Assembly: GCA_021797825.1 (NCBI GenBank)
Contig: JAJZZA010000003.1
Location: forward strand, 1 to 64,000
Source of the DNA: Bacillota bacterium
GTDB lineage: Bacteria; Bacillota; Sulfobacillia; Sulfobacillales; Sulfobacillaceae
DNA: 64,000 nucleotides
Direction: 5' to 3'
Shown: positions 52,032-61,091 of the stretch, in pieces
How the letters are laid out: every line of letters starts with the position of its first letter
How positions within the stretch are numbered: the stretch's first letter is position 1
The notes under the pieces: model-generated
The model's database searches: none
What the model saw: the letters and a program-made list of their open reading frames with translations, nothing else
What the model was told of the DNA's origin: nothing
Position numbers and translations under genes: made by a program

Positions 52032-52985
52032 ATGATGGCTGCTTTCCCTTTGATACCTGGGCGTTGGCGCTGGCAGGGCATCCTGCGCCGAATGTTGGCG
52101 GTAACCGCCGTGGCGTGGCTGTTGGTCGTGGGTTTGGCCCAAACCGGGCGTCCGCCCCGCAACCCCGCACCCCTGGCGAGGGCACAGGCCTCGCTAAAGA
52201 TGGCCGGCCCCGCTGCGTTGGCGCCACCCGCTGCCGCAAATGCGCCCCTTCCGACAGGTAAAACGGTTGCCCCGGTGGGATGGGTCTATCAGATTCGTCC
52301 GGGCGATACCCTTTGGTGGCTGGCACGGCAATGGAAGGTTACCGTGCGTGACCTGGAACTGGCCAACAATCTGTCGGGAGACCGAATTGTCGCGGGGTAT
52401 TACCTGGTAGTGCCTGACGTCTATTCGGTCCAACCGGGCGACACGCTGGGTTCGGTGGCCAGCAAATTCGGTGTATCCCAACAGACCCTGGGGCAGGAAA
52501 ACCGTCTGGCCAGCGATCAGCTTTCGCCGGGGCAGACCCTGGTTATTCCGTATCTCGGCCCCCTGCCGGACGCGGATGACGCTCCGGCTTCGGCCAGCCC
52601 CGGTTTGGCGTCGCGGGGTCTGTCTTCTGTTTCCTCCGGGGAGGTACTCAGCCTGGCCCGCCTGGTGCAGGCCGAGGCCGGCAATCAGCCGTTTGCCGGT
52701 CAGGTGGCGGTGGCCGCCGTGGTGCTAAATCGGTTGGCGGCCCCCGGGTTTCCAAAAACTGTGCAGGCGGTGGTGTTCCAACCGGGGCAGTTTGCGTCGG
52801 TGGCCAACGGCCAATATTGGGAGACGCCAAGCCCGCTGGCCTTTGCGGCGGTCAAAGCCGCTCTGGCGGGTTGGGATCCTACGGGAGGCGCCCTCTTCTT
52901 TTACAATCCGTCGCTTCCTCATTCCCCCTGGATGGATACGCTGCCGCAATCGGCGGTTATCGGCGCTCAGGTGTTTTGCCGGTAG
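52032..52985 (+). CDS. Cell wall hydrolase with two LysM domains (SleB family)
   Basis: A 317-residue exported enzyme. A membrane/signal segment (about 20-36, MLAVTAVAWLLVVGLA) is followed by two LysM repeats (YQIRPGDTLWWLARQWKVTV and YSVQPGDTLGSVASKFGVSQ). A C-terminal Hydrolase_2/SleB domain has LARLVQAEAGNQPFAGQVAV, with the catalytic glutamate, and FQPGQFASV. SleB enzymes are lytic transglycosylases for spore cortex or cell wall. GAGGAG precedes paired ATGs at 52032 and 52035. Its end overlaps the convergent miaA by 29 bases. Confidence 0.88.
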   Translation: MMAAFPLIPGRWRWQGILRRMLAVTAVAWLLVVGLAQTGRPPRNPAPLARAQASLKMAGPAALAPPAAANAPLPTGKTVAPVGWVYQIRPGDTLWWLARQWKVTVRDLELANNLSGDRIVAGYYLVVPDVYSVQPGDTLGSVASKFGVSQQTLGQENRLASDQLSPGQTLVIPYLGPLPDADDAPASASPGLASRGLSSVSSGEVLSLARLVQAEAGNQPFAGQVAVAAVVLNRLAAPGFPKTVQAVVFQPGQFASVANGQYWETPSPLAFAAVKAALAGWDPTGGALFFYNPSLPHSPWMDTLPQSAVIGAQVFCR

Positions 52986-53922
52986 CTTCGTTTACCAGCT
53001 GTTCGGCCGAACGAACCAGTTCGGCCAGCGCTTGCTCGGGGGTCCAAACGCTCAAGTCCAGCCAGCGGGCGTCGGGTTCCGCGCGGAACCAGGTCAATTG
53101 CCGTTTGGCATATTGTCGGGTGTGGCGGACGATCAACCCGTTGCGTTCGTCGGTCGTCGCCCATCCGCGGTACCAATCCGCCATTTCGCGGTAGCCGATG
53201 GCTTGCATGCACTGGGCGCGGCGGGAAACCCCGGCCGCCAGCAACTCTCCCACTTCGGTTTCGAAACCCGTCTGGAGCATCGCCTGCACCCGGGCTTCGA
53301 TACGGCTCTTTAAGGACGCCGGGGGGCGGGTGACAACCCAATAGCGGTAGTGGTAGTCTGCGGGTCCGGGCGCATGGGCCAAGCGCCGGCCGCTGGTCCA
53401 GAAGACTTCCAACGCCCGCGCCGTGCGCCGCTGATCGGTGGGCGCGATCCGGCGGTAGCTGTCGGGGTCGACCAGCCGCAGGAGGCGGTGGACCGCGTGC
53501 CATCCGTCGCGCTGCGCCATTTGCAGGATGCGTTCACGCACCGGACCCGGCGTTGCCTCGTCGGAAAAACGGTAGCCGCGCAGGAGGGCGCGGATAAAAA
53601 GACCGGTTCCCCCCACCACCAGCGGCAAACGGCCGCGTGTCCAGATATCCCGCGCCGCGGCTTTGGCCAGACGCTGAAAATCGGCGACCGAGAAGACCCC
53701 GGTTGGCGCGACGGTGTCGATAAGATGGTGGGGGATGCCCATTCGCTGTTCGGCGGGCAATTTGGCGGACCCGATATCGCAGCCGCGAAACACCTGGGCG
53801 GAGTCGGCGGAGATGATTTCCCCGCCTATCGCCCGGGCCAGTTCGAGACTTAAAGCGGTTTTTCCGGCAGCGGTCGGCCCGGCCAAGATAAACAAGGGGA
53901 TCCGGTTATCGACGGCGGCCAA
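52957..53922 (-). CDS. miaA: tRNA dimethylallyltransferase
   Basis: A 321-residue enzyme that adds dimethylallyl to A37 of tRNAs reading UNN codons. It has FILAGPTAAGKTALSLEL (P-loop), ISADSAQVFRGCDIGSAKLP, PHHLIDTVAPTGVFSVADFQ, VVGGTGLFIRALLRG and DQRRTARALEVF. The start is probably TTG 53922, because the frame upstream lies inside mutL and lacks homology. The mutL end overlaps it by 17 nt, so it is the last gene of the ppx-mutS-mutL-miaA operon. Confidence 0.94.
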   Translation of the reverse strand: MAAVDNRIPLFILAGPTAAGKTALSLELARAIGGEIISADSAQVFRGCDIGSAKLPAEQRMGIPHHLIDTVAPTGVFSVADFQRLAKAAARDIWTRGRLPLVVGGTGLFIRALLRGYRFSDEATPGPVRERILQMAQRDGWHAVHRLLRLVDPDSYRRIAPTDQRRTARALEVFWTSGRRLAHAPGPADYHYRYWVVTRPPASLKSRIEARVQAMLQTGFETEVGELLAAGVSRRAQCMQAIGYREMADWYRGWATTDERNGLIVRHTRQYAKRQLTWFRAEPDARWLDLSVWTPEQALAELVRSAEQLVNEATGKTPERR

Positions 53923-55621
53923 AGTGGCGGTCCACCTCCTCCAAAGACAGCTGGAGCACGGTCGGCCGGCCATGCGGACAACCGCGGGGATCGTCGGCGC
54001 GCGCGAGTTGGTCGAAGAGATGCGACATTTCGAGCGTGCTGAGCGGGCGGTTGGCTTTAATCGCGGCTTTGCAAGCAGCCATGGCGTAGCGGTGGTTTTC
54101 CGCCCACGATACCGGATGCGCGCCGTCGTGTACGGCACCGTCCAGCAAGGAATCAAGCACCGCCTGCCAGAGCCCGGCATCGGGCGCGCCGTCACCGAAT
54201 CCTTGCGGAATGGCCCGTACGGCGACGGTGGTTCCACCCAAGCCCTCCACCAAAAAACCGAGAGACTCCAGCAGCGGTTGGGCCTCGCGCCATACCGCCC
54301 ACTCCGCGGGGTTTAGGGTGTGGGTCCAGGGGACCAGCAGTGGCTGACTGGTGAGAATGTCTTCCCCGCGGCGGCGGAATTCTTCGAAATAGACCCGTTC
54401 GTGCGCGGCATGCTGGTCGACCAGATATAAGCCGCCGGGACCTTGCGCGATGATGTATTTGGCGTGCCATTGCGCGAGCGGGATCAGGCTTTGGAATTCC
54501 GTGTGCAAAACCGGGGACGCTCCGTCGCGGGCGGGCGAGGGGGCATCAGGGAGATTAGCGTCGAAGGTCTCCTGCCTCACCGGCATGGGATCGCCGCCCC
54601 TTAGCGGAAAGACAATCGCCGGGGACGCGGCAGCCAACGCGTCGTGCACCGCCCGGAAGAGACGGGCGGCCACGGCCCGTTCGCGCAGAATCCGCACTTC
54701 GGCCTTGCTCGGATGGGCGTTGGGGTCGAGGTCGCCAGGATCCAGACTGACCCAAAGCCAAAACCAGGGGAATCGCCGATCCGGCAACTGGGGTTTAAAC
54801 GCCTCTTCGACCGCCTGCCGCAATATCCAATTTGTCACCCAGCGCCGGTTGACATAGAGGCTTTGTCCCTTGCGCGTGCCCTGGTGCCGATGGGCAGGGA
54901 GGACGAAGCCGGCCACGTTTAATCCGTCGGCCCCTTGGTAGTCAACGGGAATCAAGTGACGATGCACCTCCCGTCCAAAAATCGCGAGGATGGCCTCGTC
55001 GGCGGTCTTGCGCCCGGGGGTGCGAAACAGCGTACGGCCGTCACTGCTCAGTTCGACCTGGACCGCAGGCGCCCCGATGGCCAAGCGTTCCGCCACCAGT
55101 TCTACAGCCCCGAGTTCGGCGGCCGGGGACTTCAATGATTTGAGGCGGGCGGGAACTTGCAAAAATAGCTCAGCGACCGTTACCGTGGTGCCGGGACTCA
55201 TGGGCACCGGGATGACCGGTTGGGCGTCTCCGTAATTGACCACCAATTGATGCCCATAGGCGGCGTCGCGGTCGCGCGAGGCGATGGTCAATCGGCTTAC
55301 CGCACTGACCGCAGCCAGCGCTTCGCCCCGGAACCCGAACCAGCGGCTCTCATCCAGGTCCCGCAGTTGGGTAAGTTTGGAGGTGGCGTGCCGGGCCACG
55401 GAAAGGGCCAAATCCTCTGGAACCATCCCCACACCGTCGTCTTGGACCCGGATTTGGGTGCGGCCCCCCTCGGCGATCTCCACGTGGATAACCTGCGCCC
55501 CCGCATCCAGGCTGTTCTCCATGAGCTCTTTGACGACCGACGCGGGCCGCTCGACCACCTCCCCGGCGGCAATTTGATTGGCCACGACCGGATCCAGGCG
55601 GTGAATCCTAGGCAAAGTCAC
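53906..55621 (-). CDS. mutL: DNA mismatch repair protein MutL
   Basis: A 571-residue MutL. The GHKL ATPase has IAAGEVVERPASVVKELMEN, VQDDGVGM and GFRGEALAAVSAVSRL. The C-terminal domain contains DQHAAHERVYFEE, matching the DQHA(x)2E(x)4E endonuclease motif, so this MutL should nick DNA itself, as expected where MutH is absent. It starts at GTG 55621, 21 nt after mutS, with GGGGAG upstream. Confidence 0.95.
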   Translation of the reverse strand: MTLPRIHRLDPVVANQIAAGEVVERPASVVKELMENSLDAGAQVIHVEIAEGGRTQIRVQDDGVGMVPEDLALSVARHATSKLTQLRDLDESRWFGFRGEALAAVSAVSRLTIASRDRDAAYGHQLVVNYGDAQPVIPVPMSPGTTVTVAELFLQVPARLKSLKSPAAELGAVELVAERLAIGAPAVQVELSSDGRTLFRTPGRKTADEAILAIFGREVHRHLIPVDYQGADGLNVAGFVLPAHRHQGTRKGQSLYVNRRWVTNWILRQAVEEAFKPQLPDRRFPWFWLWVSLDPGDLDPNAHPSKAEVRILRERAVAARLFRAVHDALAAASPAIVFPLRGGDPMPVRQETFDANLPDAPSPARDGASPVLHTEFQSLIPLAQWHAKYIIAQGPGGLYLVDQHAAHERVYFEEFRRRGEDILTSQPLLVPWTHTLNPAEWAVWREAQPLLESLGFLVEGLGGTTVAVRAIPQGFGDGAPDAGLWQAVLDSLLDGAVHDGAHPVSWAENHRYAMAACKAAIKANRPLSTLEMSHLFDQLARADDPRGCPHGRPTVLQLSLEEVDRHFGRRR

Positions 55622-55642
55622 GGGTTCACTCCCCTCTCGCGA

Positions 55643-58156
55643 TTAGCGGGCCCGCAGGCGGTCGTGCCAGGAAGCCAGCCATTGCCAGGCGTCACGGGGC
55701 GACAAGCTGTCGGGATCCAGGCCAGCCAAGCCGTCGCGGAGTTCCTCCAGCACGGGATCAGCAGAAAACAAGGTGACTTGTTCCGCCGCCCGCCCGGGCG
55801 ACGCCGGCGGACGGGGTTCCCAGGCTTTCAGAAAATGCCGCGCTCGGGTCAAGACCGGATACGGCAATCCAGCCATTTTGGCCACGTCGAGGCCATAGGA
55901 GCGCGAGGCGGCTCCCGGCAGGACGCGGTGCGTAAACACCAAATGGCCGGGGCCGTCATCGGCCACCTCGACATGAAGATTGGTCACCCGTGGCGATTGT
56001 TCGGCCAGCTCGGTCAACTCATGATAATGGGTGGCGAACAAGGTCCAGGGCGCGCCCGGGCCCGCCAAACGCTCGGCTACGGCCCGGGCGATGGCCAGAC
56101 CGTCATAGGTGGATGTCCCCCGGCCTAGTTCATCCAGCAGCACCAGGCTTTGGGGGGTCACCTGCTTGACGATTCCGGCCACCTCTTCCATTTCCACCAT
56201 GAACGTGCTTTGCCCGCGGAACATGTCGTCATCCGCCCCGATTCGGGTGAACACCCCGTCCAGGATGGGCAACGAGAAATGCGTCGCCGCGACCATGCTC
56301 CCCATGTGCGCCATGATGACGTTTAGGGCCAGAGCGCGCATGAAGGTGGATTTGCCCCCCATGTTCGGTCCGGTCACCACCGCCAGCCGGGTTTGCGGCC
56401 CCAGTTGTAACCCGCTGGGGACATAGTCGGCGACCAGCGCGTCCAGTATCGGATGGCGCAGGTGTTCCGCGACAATGCTCGGCTGATCGCTGGTATCCCA
56501 CACCGGCGGGTGATAGCGGTGCGCTTCAGCCACCTCGGCCAGCCCGGCCACCACGTCGGCTTCTGCCAACTGCGCGGCCAGCCGACCCAGATCGGCGGCC
56601 CGCTCGCGGACTGCGGAAACCAAACGGTCAGCCCACCAAGCCTCCCGGGTGCGGATGGCCTCCTCCGCCTGGGCAATCCGCGTCTCCAGCGCGCGCAGTG
56701 CCGGAGACGTAAAGCGCTCACTGTTGGTCATCGTCTGCCGGCGTTGCCATTCGGCCGGCACATCCGCGGCCTGGCTGCGATTGACTTCCCAATAATAGCC
56801 AAACGACCGGTGGTATCCGACTTTAAGGCTTTTGAGACGAGAATGCTCGCGCTCTTGCGCCTCCAGCGCCGTAAGGTTTTCGCGTTGGTGGTCCCGCAGG
56901 GCGCAGGCTTCATCCAATTCGGGATCGAATCCGCCGCGGATTAGATTCCCGTCGTCCCAACGCGCCGGGGCGGGCTCGGCGAGCGCGGCCAACACGTCCG
57001 CTACCGGCGTGACGGCCGCGGTCGCCAGCGGTGGGCCCGACCACCAGTCGCCCTCGGCGACTATCTCCGCGACGGCGGGAACTTGGGCCAAGGCCCCGGC
57101 GACCCCGGACAAATCCCGGGGAGAGCCGACGCCCATGGTGATCCGAGCCACGCGCCGCGACAGATCACCGACGGCGCGAAGCAGGGCTCTCAGGTCGTGG
57201 CGGGGACCCGGATGCGAAATCAGCCAGCTGACCGCCCGGTTGCGCGCTTCGATCTGTGCCAGGTCGGTCAGCGGACGCTCAATCCAACTGCGCAGCAGGC
57301 GGCTTCCCATCGGCGTCGTGGTGTGGTCGAGATGGTGCCACAGGCTGGGACCGGCCGGACGGATTGCATCCAGTTGATGCAAGGTGCGCGATGACACCCG
57401 CATGCTGTGTTCTGGAGCATGCACCCGGATATGGGTGAGATGGGCAGGAAGCTGGCGCTGGCTGCTTTCCAAGTAGCGCCACAGCACCATCAGCGCTAGC
57501 TTGGCCCGGGGTTTGCCGCTGAGCCCCCAACTATCCAGAGTGACCGAGCCCAGCCGCTCGGCTACACGTTTTTCCAGCGCGGTCGGGTCGCTCACCTGAA
57601 ACCAGTTTCCGGTTTGCACCCGCACCCCGGACAAATCCAACGTCTCGGCGGCATTGGCGAGGTATTCCTGAGGAGTCCAGCGTTCCCACTCGTCCCGCAG
57701 GAGTCCCGCATCACGGCTGGCCAGGTCCACCACGTGCACCGTTCCGGTCGACAGTTCGGCGACCACCAACGCCCAGCCTTGGCGGTCTGTCACCAGCACG
57801 GCGAAACGCGGAACCTCGGCGGCATCATCCGGGATAAAGGTGCCCGGGGTCAAAATCCGGGTGATCTGCCGGTCCACCAGTCCCTTGGTGAGGCGGGGAT
57901 CTTCCATTTGCTCGGCAATGGCCACCATGTGACCACAATCCAGCAAACGCTTGGCGTAGGTGTTCAGCGCGTGATGCGGGACCCCGCACATGGGGATTTT
58001 GCCGTCTCGGGAGGTCAGTTGCACGTCGAGCAACGGCGCTGCCCGTTCGGCATCGGCTCCGAATATTTCATAAAAGTCCCCCAACCGGTAAAACAGGATG
58101 GCTTGCGGAGCCTCGGCCCGAAGCCGATGATACTGGTCCAACATCGGGGTGCTCAT
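55643..58156 (-). CDS. mutS: DNA mismatch repair protein MutS
   Basis: An 837-residue MutS. The mismatch-binding domain has AILFYRLGDFYEIFGADAER (Phe-x-Glu of the reading wedge). The ATPase has the Walker A VVTGPNMGGKSTFMRALAL, LVLLDELGRGTSTYDGLAI and FATHYHELTEL. Its ATG overlaps the stop of the Ppx-like gene by ATGA (58156-58153), which fixes the start; the frame extends 26 codons upstream. Confidence 0.96.
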   Translation of the reverse strand: MSTPMLDQYHRLRAEAPQAILFYRLGDFYEIFGADAERAAPLLDVQLTSRDGKIPMCGVPHHALNTYAKRLLDCGHMVAIAEQMEDPRLTKGLVDRQITRILTPGTFIPDDAAEVPRFAVLVTDRQGWALVVAELSTGTVHVVDLASRDAGLLRDEWERWTPQEYLANAAETLDLSGVRVQTGNWFQVSDPTALEKRVAERLGSVTLDSWGLSGKPRAKLALMVLWRYLESSQRQLPAHLTHIRVHAPEHSMRVSSRTLHQLDAIRPAGPSLWHHLDHTTTPMGSRLLRSWIERPLTDLAQIEARNRAVSWLISHPGPRHDLRALLRAVGDLSRRVARITMGVGSPRDLSGVAGALAQVPAVAEIVAEGDWWSGPPLATAAVTPVADVLAALAEPAPARWDDGNLIRGGFDPELDEACALRDHQRENLTALEAQEREHSRLKSLKVGYHRSFGYYWEVNRSQAADVPAEWQRRQTMTNSERFTSPALRALETRIAQAEEAIRTREAWWADRLVSAVRERAADLGRLAAQLAEADVVAGLAEVAEAHRYHPPVWDTSDQPSIVAEHLRHPILDALVADYVPSGLQLGPQTRLAVVTGPNMGGKSTFMRALALNVIMAHMGSMVAATHFSLPILDGVFTRIGADDDMFRGQSTFMVEMEEVAGIVKQVTPQSLVLLDELGRGTSTYDGLAIARAVAERLAGPGAPWTLFATHYHELTELAEQSPRVTNLHVEVADDGPGHLVFTHRVLPGAASRSYGLDVAKMAGLPYPVLTRARHFLKAWEPRPPASPGRAAEQVTLFSADPVLEELRDGLAGLDPDSLSPRDAWQWLASWHDRLRAR

Positions 58157-58887
58157 GGCGTGCCCCGGCCCAGACAGGCGGCAAGCCAAAGCCCTTCGCT
58201 GAGTCCCCGTTCGCAGATCGCGAGGTTCTGCCATTCATAACGGGCGGCCAGTGCGATCATAAGGCCGAGGCCGTGCGGGTAAAGCTCGCGACGCAAGGGG
58301 TCGAGGTCGGGTGGCAGGGCCGCTGGCAGGGATTGCGCCAAATGGCGTAGGGCTTGCAAAGAGACCGAGCGGGTGCCCAAGAGCCGCGCGGTCAACACCG
58401 CGGTTCCGCCTACCCAGACCGGCCGCTGGGCACCCGCGGCAGCTATGGCCGCATGCTCTGGCGATGCGGACCGCGCCGCCCCCAAGGGAAGTGACCAGAC
58501 GGCGTCGGCCGTCGCCAGTTCGGTGCTGCCCCCGCCCAGGTCCACCACCAGCCGGGTGTCTGGTTTCACCGCTTTGACGGCCGCGTAGCACAGACCACCC
58601 TCCTGTTCGGGAGTGAGCGTCCAGACCGGAAATCCTTGGCGGGCCGCCACGGCCGCAAGTTCGGGATGAAGACGGAAAGCTTCCCCGCCTGCCACCAACG
58701 GGCGCCGACCCGGAATCCCGGCCAGTTCCCGGGAGAAGTCAGCCAACACCCTAGCGAGCGTCTCGCTGCGGTCGGACCCCAGCAAGTTGGCCAGCCGCTG
58801 CCGGCGAAGACAGGCCGTGGTCAGGTCCGCACCCGCCAACATGACTGAAGTGGTGGTGCCAATTTTTATCACGGCCACGGTTCTCAC
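58153..58887 (-). CDS. Ppx/GppA-family phosphatase-like protein (short)
   Basis: A 244-residue protein of the exopolyphosphatase/GppA ASKHA fold: AVIKIGTTTSVMLA at the phosphate-1 position, LTPEQEGGLCYAAVKAV, and the phosphate-2 motif LVVDLGGGSTELA with VWVGGTAV near the end. Full Ppx proteins are 300 residues or more, so only the core is present and its activity on polyphosphate or pppGpp is uncertain. GTG 58887 follows GGGAG. It leads the mutS-mutL-miaA operon, with a TGTTATAAT promoter at 58929-58921. Confidence 0.8.
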   Translation of the reverse strand: MRTVAVIKIGTTTSVMLAGADLTTACLRRQRLANLLGSDRSETLARVLADFSRELAGIPGRRPLVAGGEAFRLHPELAAVAARQGFPVWTLTPEQEGGLCYAAVKAVKPDTRLVVDLGGGSTELATADAVWSLPLGAARSASPEHAAIAAAGAQRPVWVGGTAVLTARLLGTRSVSLQALRHLAQSLPAALPPDLDPLRRELYPHGLGLMIALAARYEWQNLAICERGLSEGLWLAACLGRGTP

Positions 58888-58920
58888 GATGCGCGTCGCT
58901 CCCTACAAAGATTCGACACG

Positions 58921-58929
58921 ATTATAACA
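58921..58929 (-). promoter_or_regulatory. Extended -10 (TGTTATAAT) of the ppx-mutS-mutL-miaA operon
   Basis: A perfect TATAAT with TGn on the minus strand, about 34 nt before GTG 58887. It is the best match to the extended -10 consensus in the window. Confidence 0.65.
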
Positions 58930-58970
58930 AAACACGCGGGAGGGTTCGCGGTCGTCCCCGGTCCGGCTCA

Positions 58971-58979
58971 TGGTAAAAT
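58971..58979 (+). promoter_or_regulatory. Extended -10 (TGGTAAAAT) of the dacF-like gene
   Basis: TG-G-TAAAAT ends 7 nt before ATG 58987, so a start site at the normal distance would fall on the ATG and the transcript would be nearly leaderless. The short gap has no clear ribosome binding site. Confidence 0.5.
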
Positions 58980-58986
58980 AGGCGCC

Positions 58987-60231
58987 ATGGGAACAAACCG
59001 AAAATGGCATATCAGATGGATCCGCATGGTGCGGGGGGCATTGCTGGCGATGGGACTCGCGGGATTCGGGTTGTCGCCCGCTGTCCAGGCCGCCCTGCCG
59101 GCTGCCCCGCCGCCACCATCTTTAGCGGCCTCCGCTGCCATCTTGATTGACGGCCGAACGGGTCAAATTCTTTATGGCCGAAATATCCGGGGCGAATATT
59201 ATCCCGCATCGATTACTAAGATCATGACCGCTTATCTGGCCATTACCCGGGCTTGGAACCGGACCGTCACGGTGTCCCCGGCGGCCTCCAGCCAGATTGG
59301 ATCCAGTTGCTACTTGCGTTCCGGGGAAACCGACCCGATGTCCGCGGTGGTAGACTGCATGATGCTGGTGTCCGGCAATGACGCCGCCTATGCGGTGGCT
59401 CAAACCGTCAGTGGCCATGTCGCCCCCTTCGTGCAGCTGATGAACGCCACCGCCCGTTCATGGCATGCTCCCGGCATTCATTTCGCCAATCCCAGCGGAC
59501 TGCCCAATCCCCACCATGTGGTTACCGCCTTGGGCATGGCGATCATCGCTCAACACGCCATGCAAAACCCCATATTCCGCACAATCGTCAAGACGCGCGT
59601 AACCACCCTGCCGCCCGATCCCGGCCCCCGCATCTACTACAACCAAAACCGTCTGTTGTACACCTATCCTGGCGCGTTAGGCATCAAAATCGGTTACACC
59701 ATCGAGGCTGATGAGACCATCGTGGCCGCCGCCGATCGCAATGGGATGTACCTGATTGAGGTCCTGTTGCACGACACGCCGAACGGGTTGTGGCCTGACG
59801 CCGCCCATTTGCTGACCTGGGGTTTCGACCACTTTCATGCGGCCACGCTGATTCGTGCGCGCCAATCCTTAGGCGTGGTGAAAGTGGGAGGGGGACGTCC
59901 GGTGCCGGTGGTGTCTGCCGCCGCCGTCTCCTATCTCGTCCCCGACGGCGTCGCGCACCCGGCCTGGACGTTGCGGCGCCACCTTTTCCTGCTCTCGGCC
60001 AATCGGGCCATCCGCGCCGGGCAACAAATCGGGACGGCCACCGTCCTGCAAGGGGACAAACCGGTTGGACGCATCATTCTGTTGGCGCAACGCGCGATAG
60101 CGCCGTTGCCCCCGCATATCCGTTGGCGCTGGCCGTGGTTGATCGTGCCGGTGGTCGTGTTCGCCGCCGTGCGGGGGCGCCGGCGGTCAGTCCGGGGCGG
60201 TCATCCGATGCGGCCGAGTCAAAGTTCGTAA
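58987..60231 (+). CDS. D-alanyl-D-alanine carboxypeptidase (DacF/PBP5-type)
   Basis: A 414-residue exported penicillin-binding protein that trims terminal D-alanine from peptidoglycan stem peptides. The signal segment is about 15-36. The active-site SxxK is in YPASITKIMTAYLA and SxN in MLVSGNDAAYAVA. The third motif, usually KTG, reads KIG in LGIKIGYTIEADET. A C-terminal membrane helix followed by arginines (about 385-405) anchors it. The unusual KIG may lower activity or beta-lactam affinity. The promoter suggests little or no leader. Confidence 0.88.
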   Translation: MGTNRKWHIRWIRMVRGALLAMGLAGFGLSPAVQAALPAAPPPPSLAASAAILIDGRTGQILYGRNIRGEYYPASITKIMTAYLAITRAWNRTVTVSPAASSQIGSSCYLRSGETDPMSAVVDCMMLVSGNDAAYAVAQTVSGHVAPFVQLMNATARSWHAPGIHFANPSGLPNPHHVVTALGMAIIAQHAMQNPIFRTIVKTRVTTLPPDPGPRIYYNQNRLLYTYPGALGIKIGYTIEADETIVAAADRNGMYLIEVLLHDTPNGLWPDAAHLLTWGFDHFHAATLIRARQSLGVVKVGGGRPVPVVSAAAVSYLVPDGVAHPAWTLRRHLFLLSANRAIRAGQQIGTATVLQGDKPVGRIILLAQRAIAPLPPHIRWRWPWLIVPVVVFAAVRGRRRSVRGGHPMRPSQSS

Positions 60232-60485
60232 GGGGGATCCCGGTCTCGGGCAGCGGCGAGTGGCTTTGATCCGACCGGGTCGAGGTGCGACAGAGGTCAC
60301 AATACCGGTCCGAAGTCATCGGGAGGCGTCCCCGGCGCGGACGTGGGCCGCGCCGGGACTTGATTATGGCGCCGGGGTCGGGCATTGTGTTACAGGGACC
60401 CGGAGATGGCGGGCGTCAGCCCCGGTCGTCCCAGGTGGGCCGGCTCGGACGGATGATATCCACGGGCGAAAAGGAGAATAGCATA

Positions 60486-61091
60486 ATGGCGTTGTTGCAC
60501 CACATTACGGCAGCGATACTGGCTCTCGGTCTGGTCGGGGTTTTTTTCGGGATGGTGTTGGAAAGCGCCTATATTCCCCTGCCCTCCGAGATTATCTTGC
60601 CCTATGCGGGCTATCTGGTGTACCTCGGCAGGGCGAGTTTGCTAGGCGCAATGGTGGCAGGTCTTGCGGGCGGGATGGTGGGCGCCATTCTGGGCTGGTT
60701 CCTAGCCCGGTATGGCGGTAGGCCGCTGGTGGAGCGGTACGGCCGTTTTGTCGGTGTCCGCCGCCACGAACTCGACCGGGCCGAGGCGTGGTTTCGGCGG
60801 CACGGCGATGGCGCGGTGTTTTTCGGAAGATTGCTCCCTGGAATCCGCACGTACATTTCTTTGCCTGCCGGGGTGGCCGAGATGCCGTTGGGTCGGTTTG
60901 TGCTCTTCTCTTTGCTCGGGGCCTTGCCGTGGACGGTGCTGTTTACGTACGTCGGCTACACGTTGGGCGTGCACTGGCAAAGCGTTGCCCAATTGAGCCA
61001 CTATTTTCTGGCGGCCGTTTTGATGGGGTTGGTGGTGTGGGTGGTGGTTCTGCGCGCCAAACGCAATAACGGGCCAAGAGTTCGGTCGTGA
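60486..61091 (+). CDS. DedA-family membrane protein
   Basis: A 201-residue DedA/VTT protein: LESAYIPLPSEIILPYAGYL in the first re-entrant segment, GGMVGAILGWFLARYGGRPL, then FFGRLLPGIRTYISLPAGVAEMPLGRF-like FFGRLLPGIRTYISLPAG, and LGALPWTVLFTYVGYTLG. DedA proteins flip or translocate lipids (undecaprenyl phosphate or phosphatidylethanolamine) using proton force. The start is ATG 60486, 9 nt after GGAG; the open frame upstream has no homology. Confidence 0.9.
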   Translation: MALLHHITAAILALGLVGVFFGMVLESAYIPLPSEIILPYAGYLVYLGRASLLGAMVAGLAGGMVGAILGWFLARYGGRPLVERYGRFVGVRRHELDRAEAWFRRHGDGAVFFGRLLPGIRTYISLPAGVAEMPLGRFVLFSLLGALPWTVLFTYVGYTLGVHWQSVAQLSHYFLAAVLMGLVVWVVVLRAKRNNGPRVRS

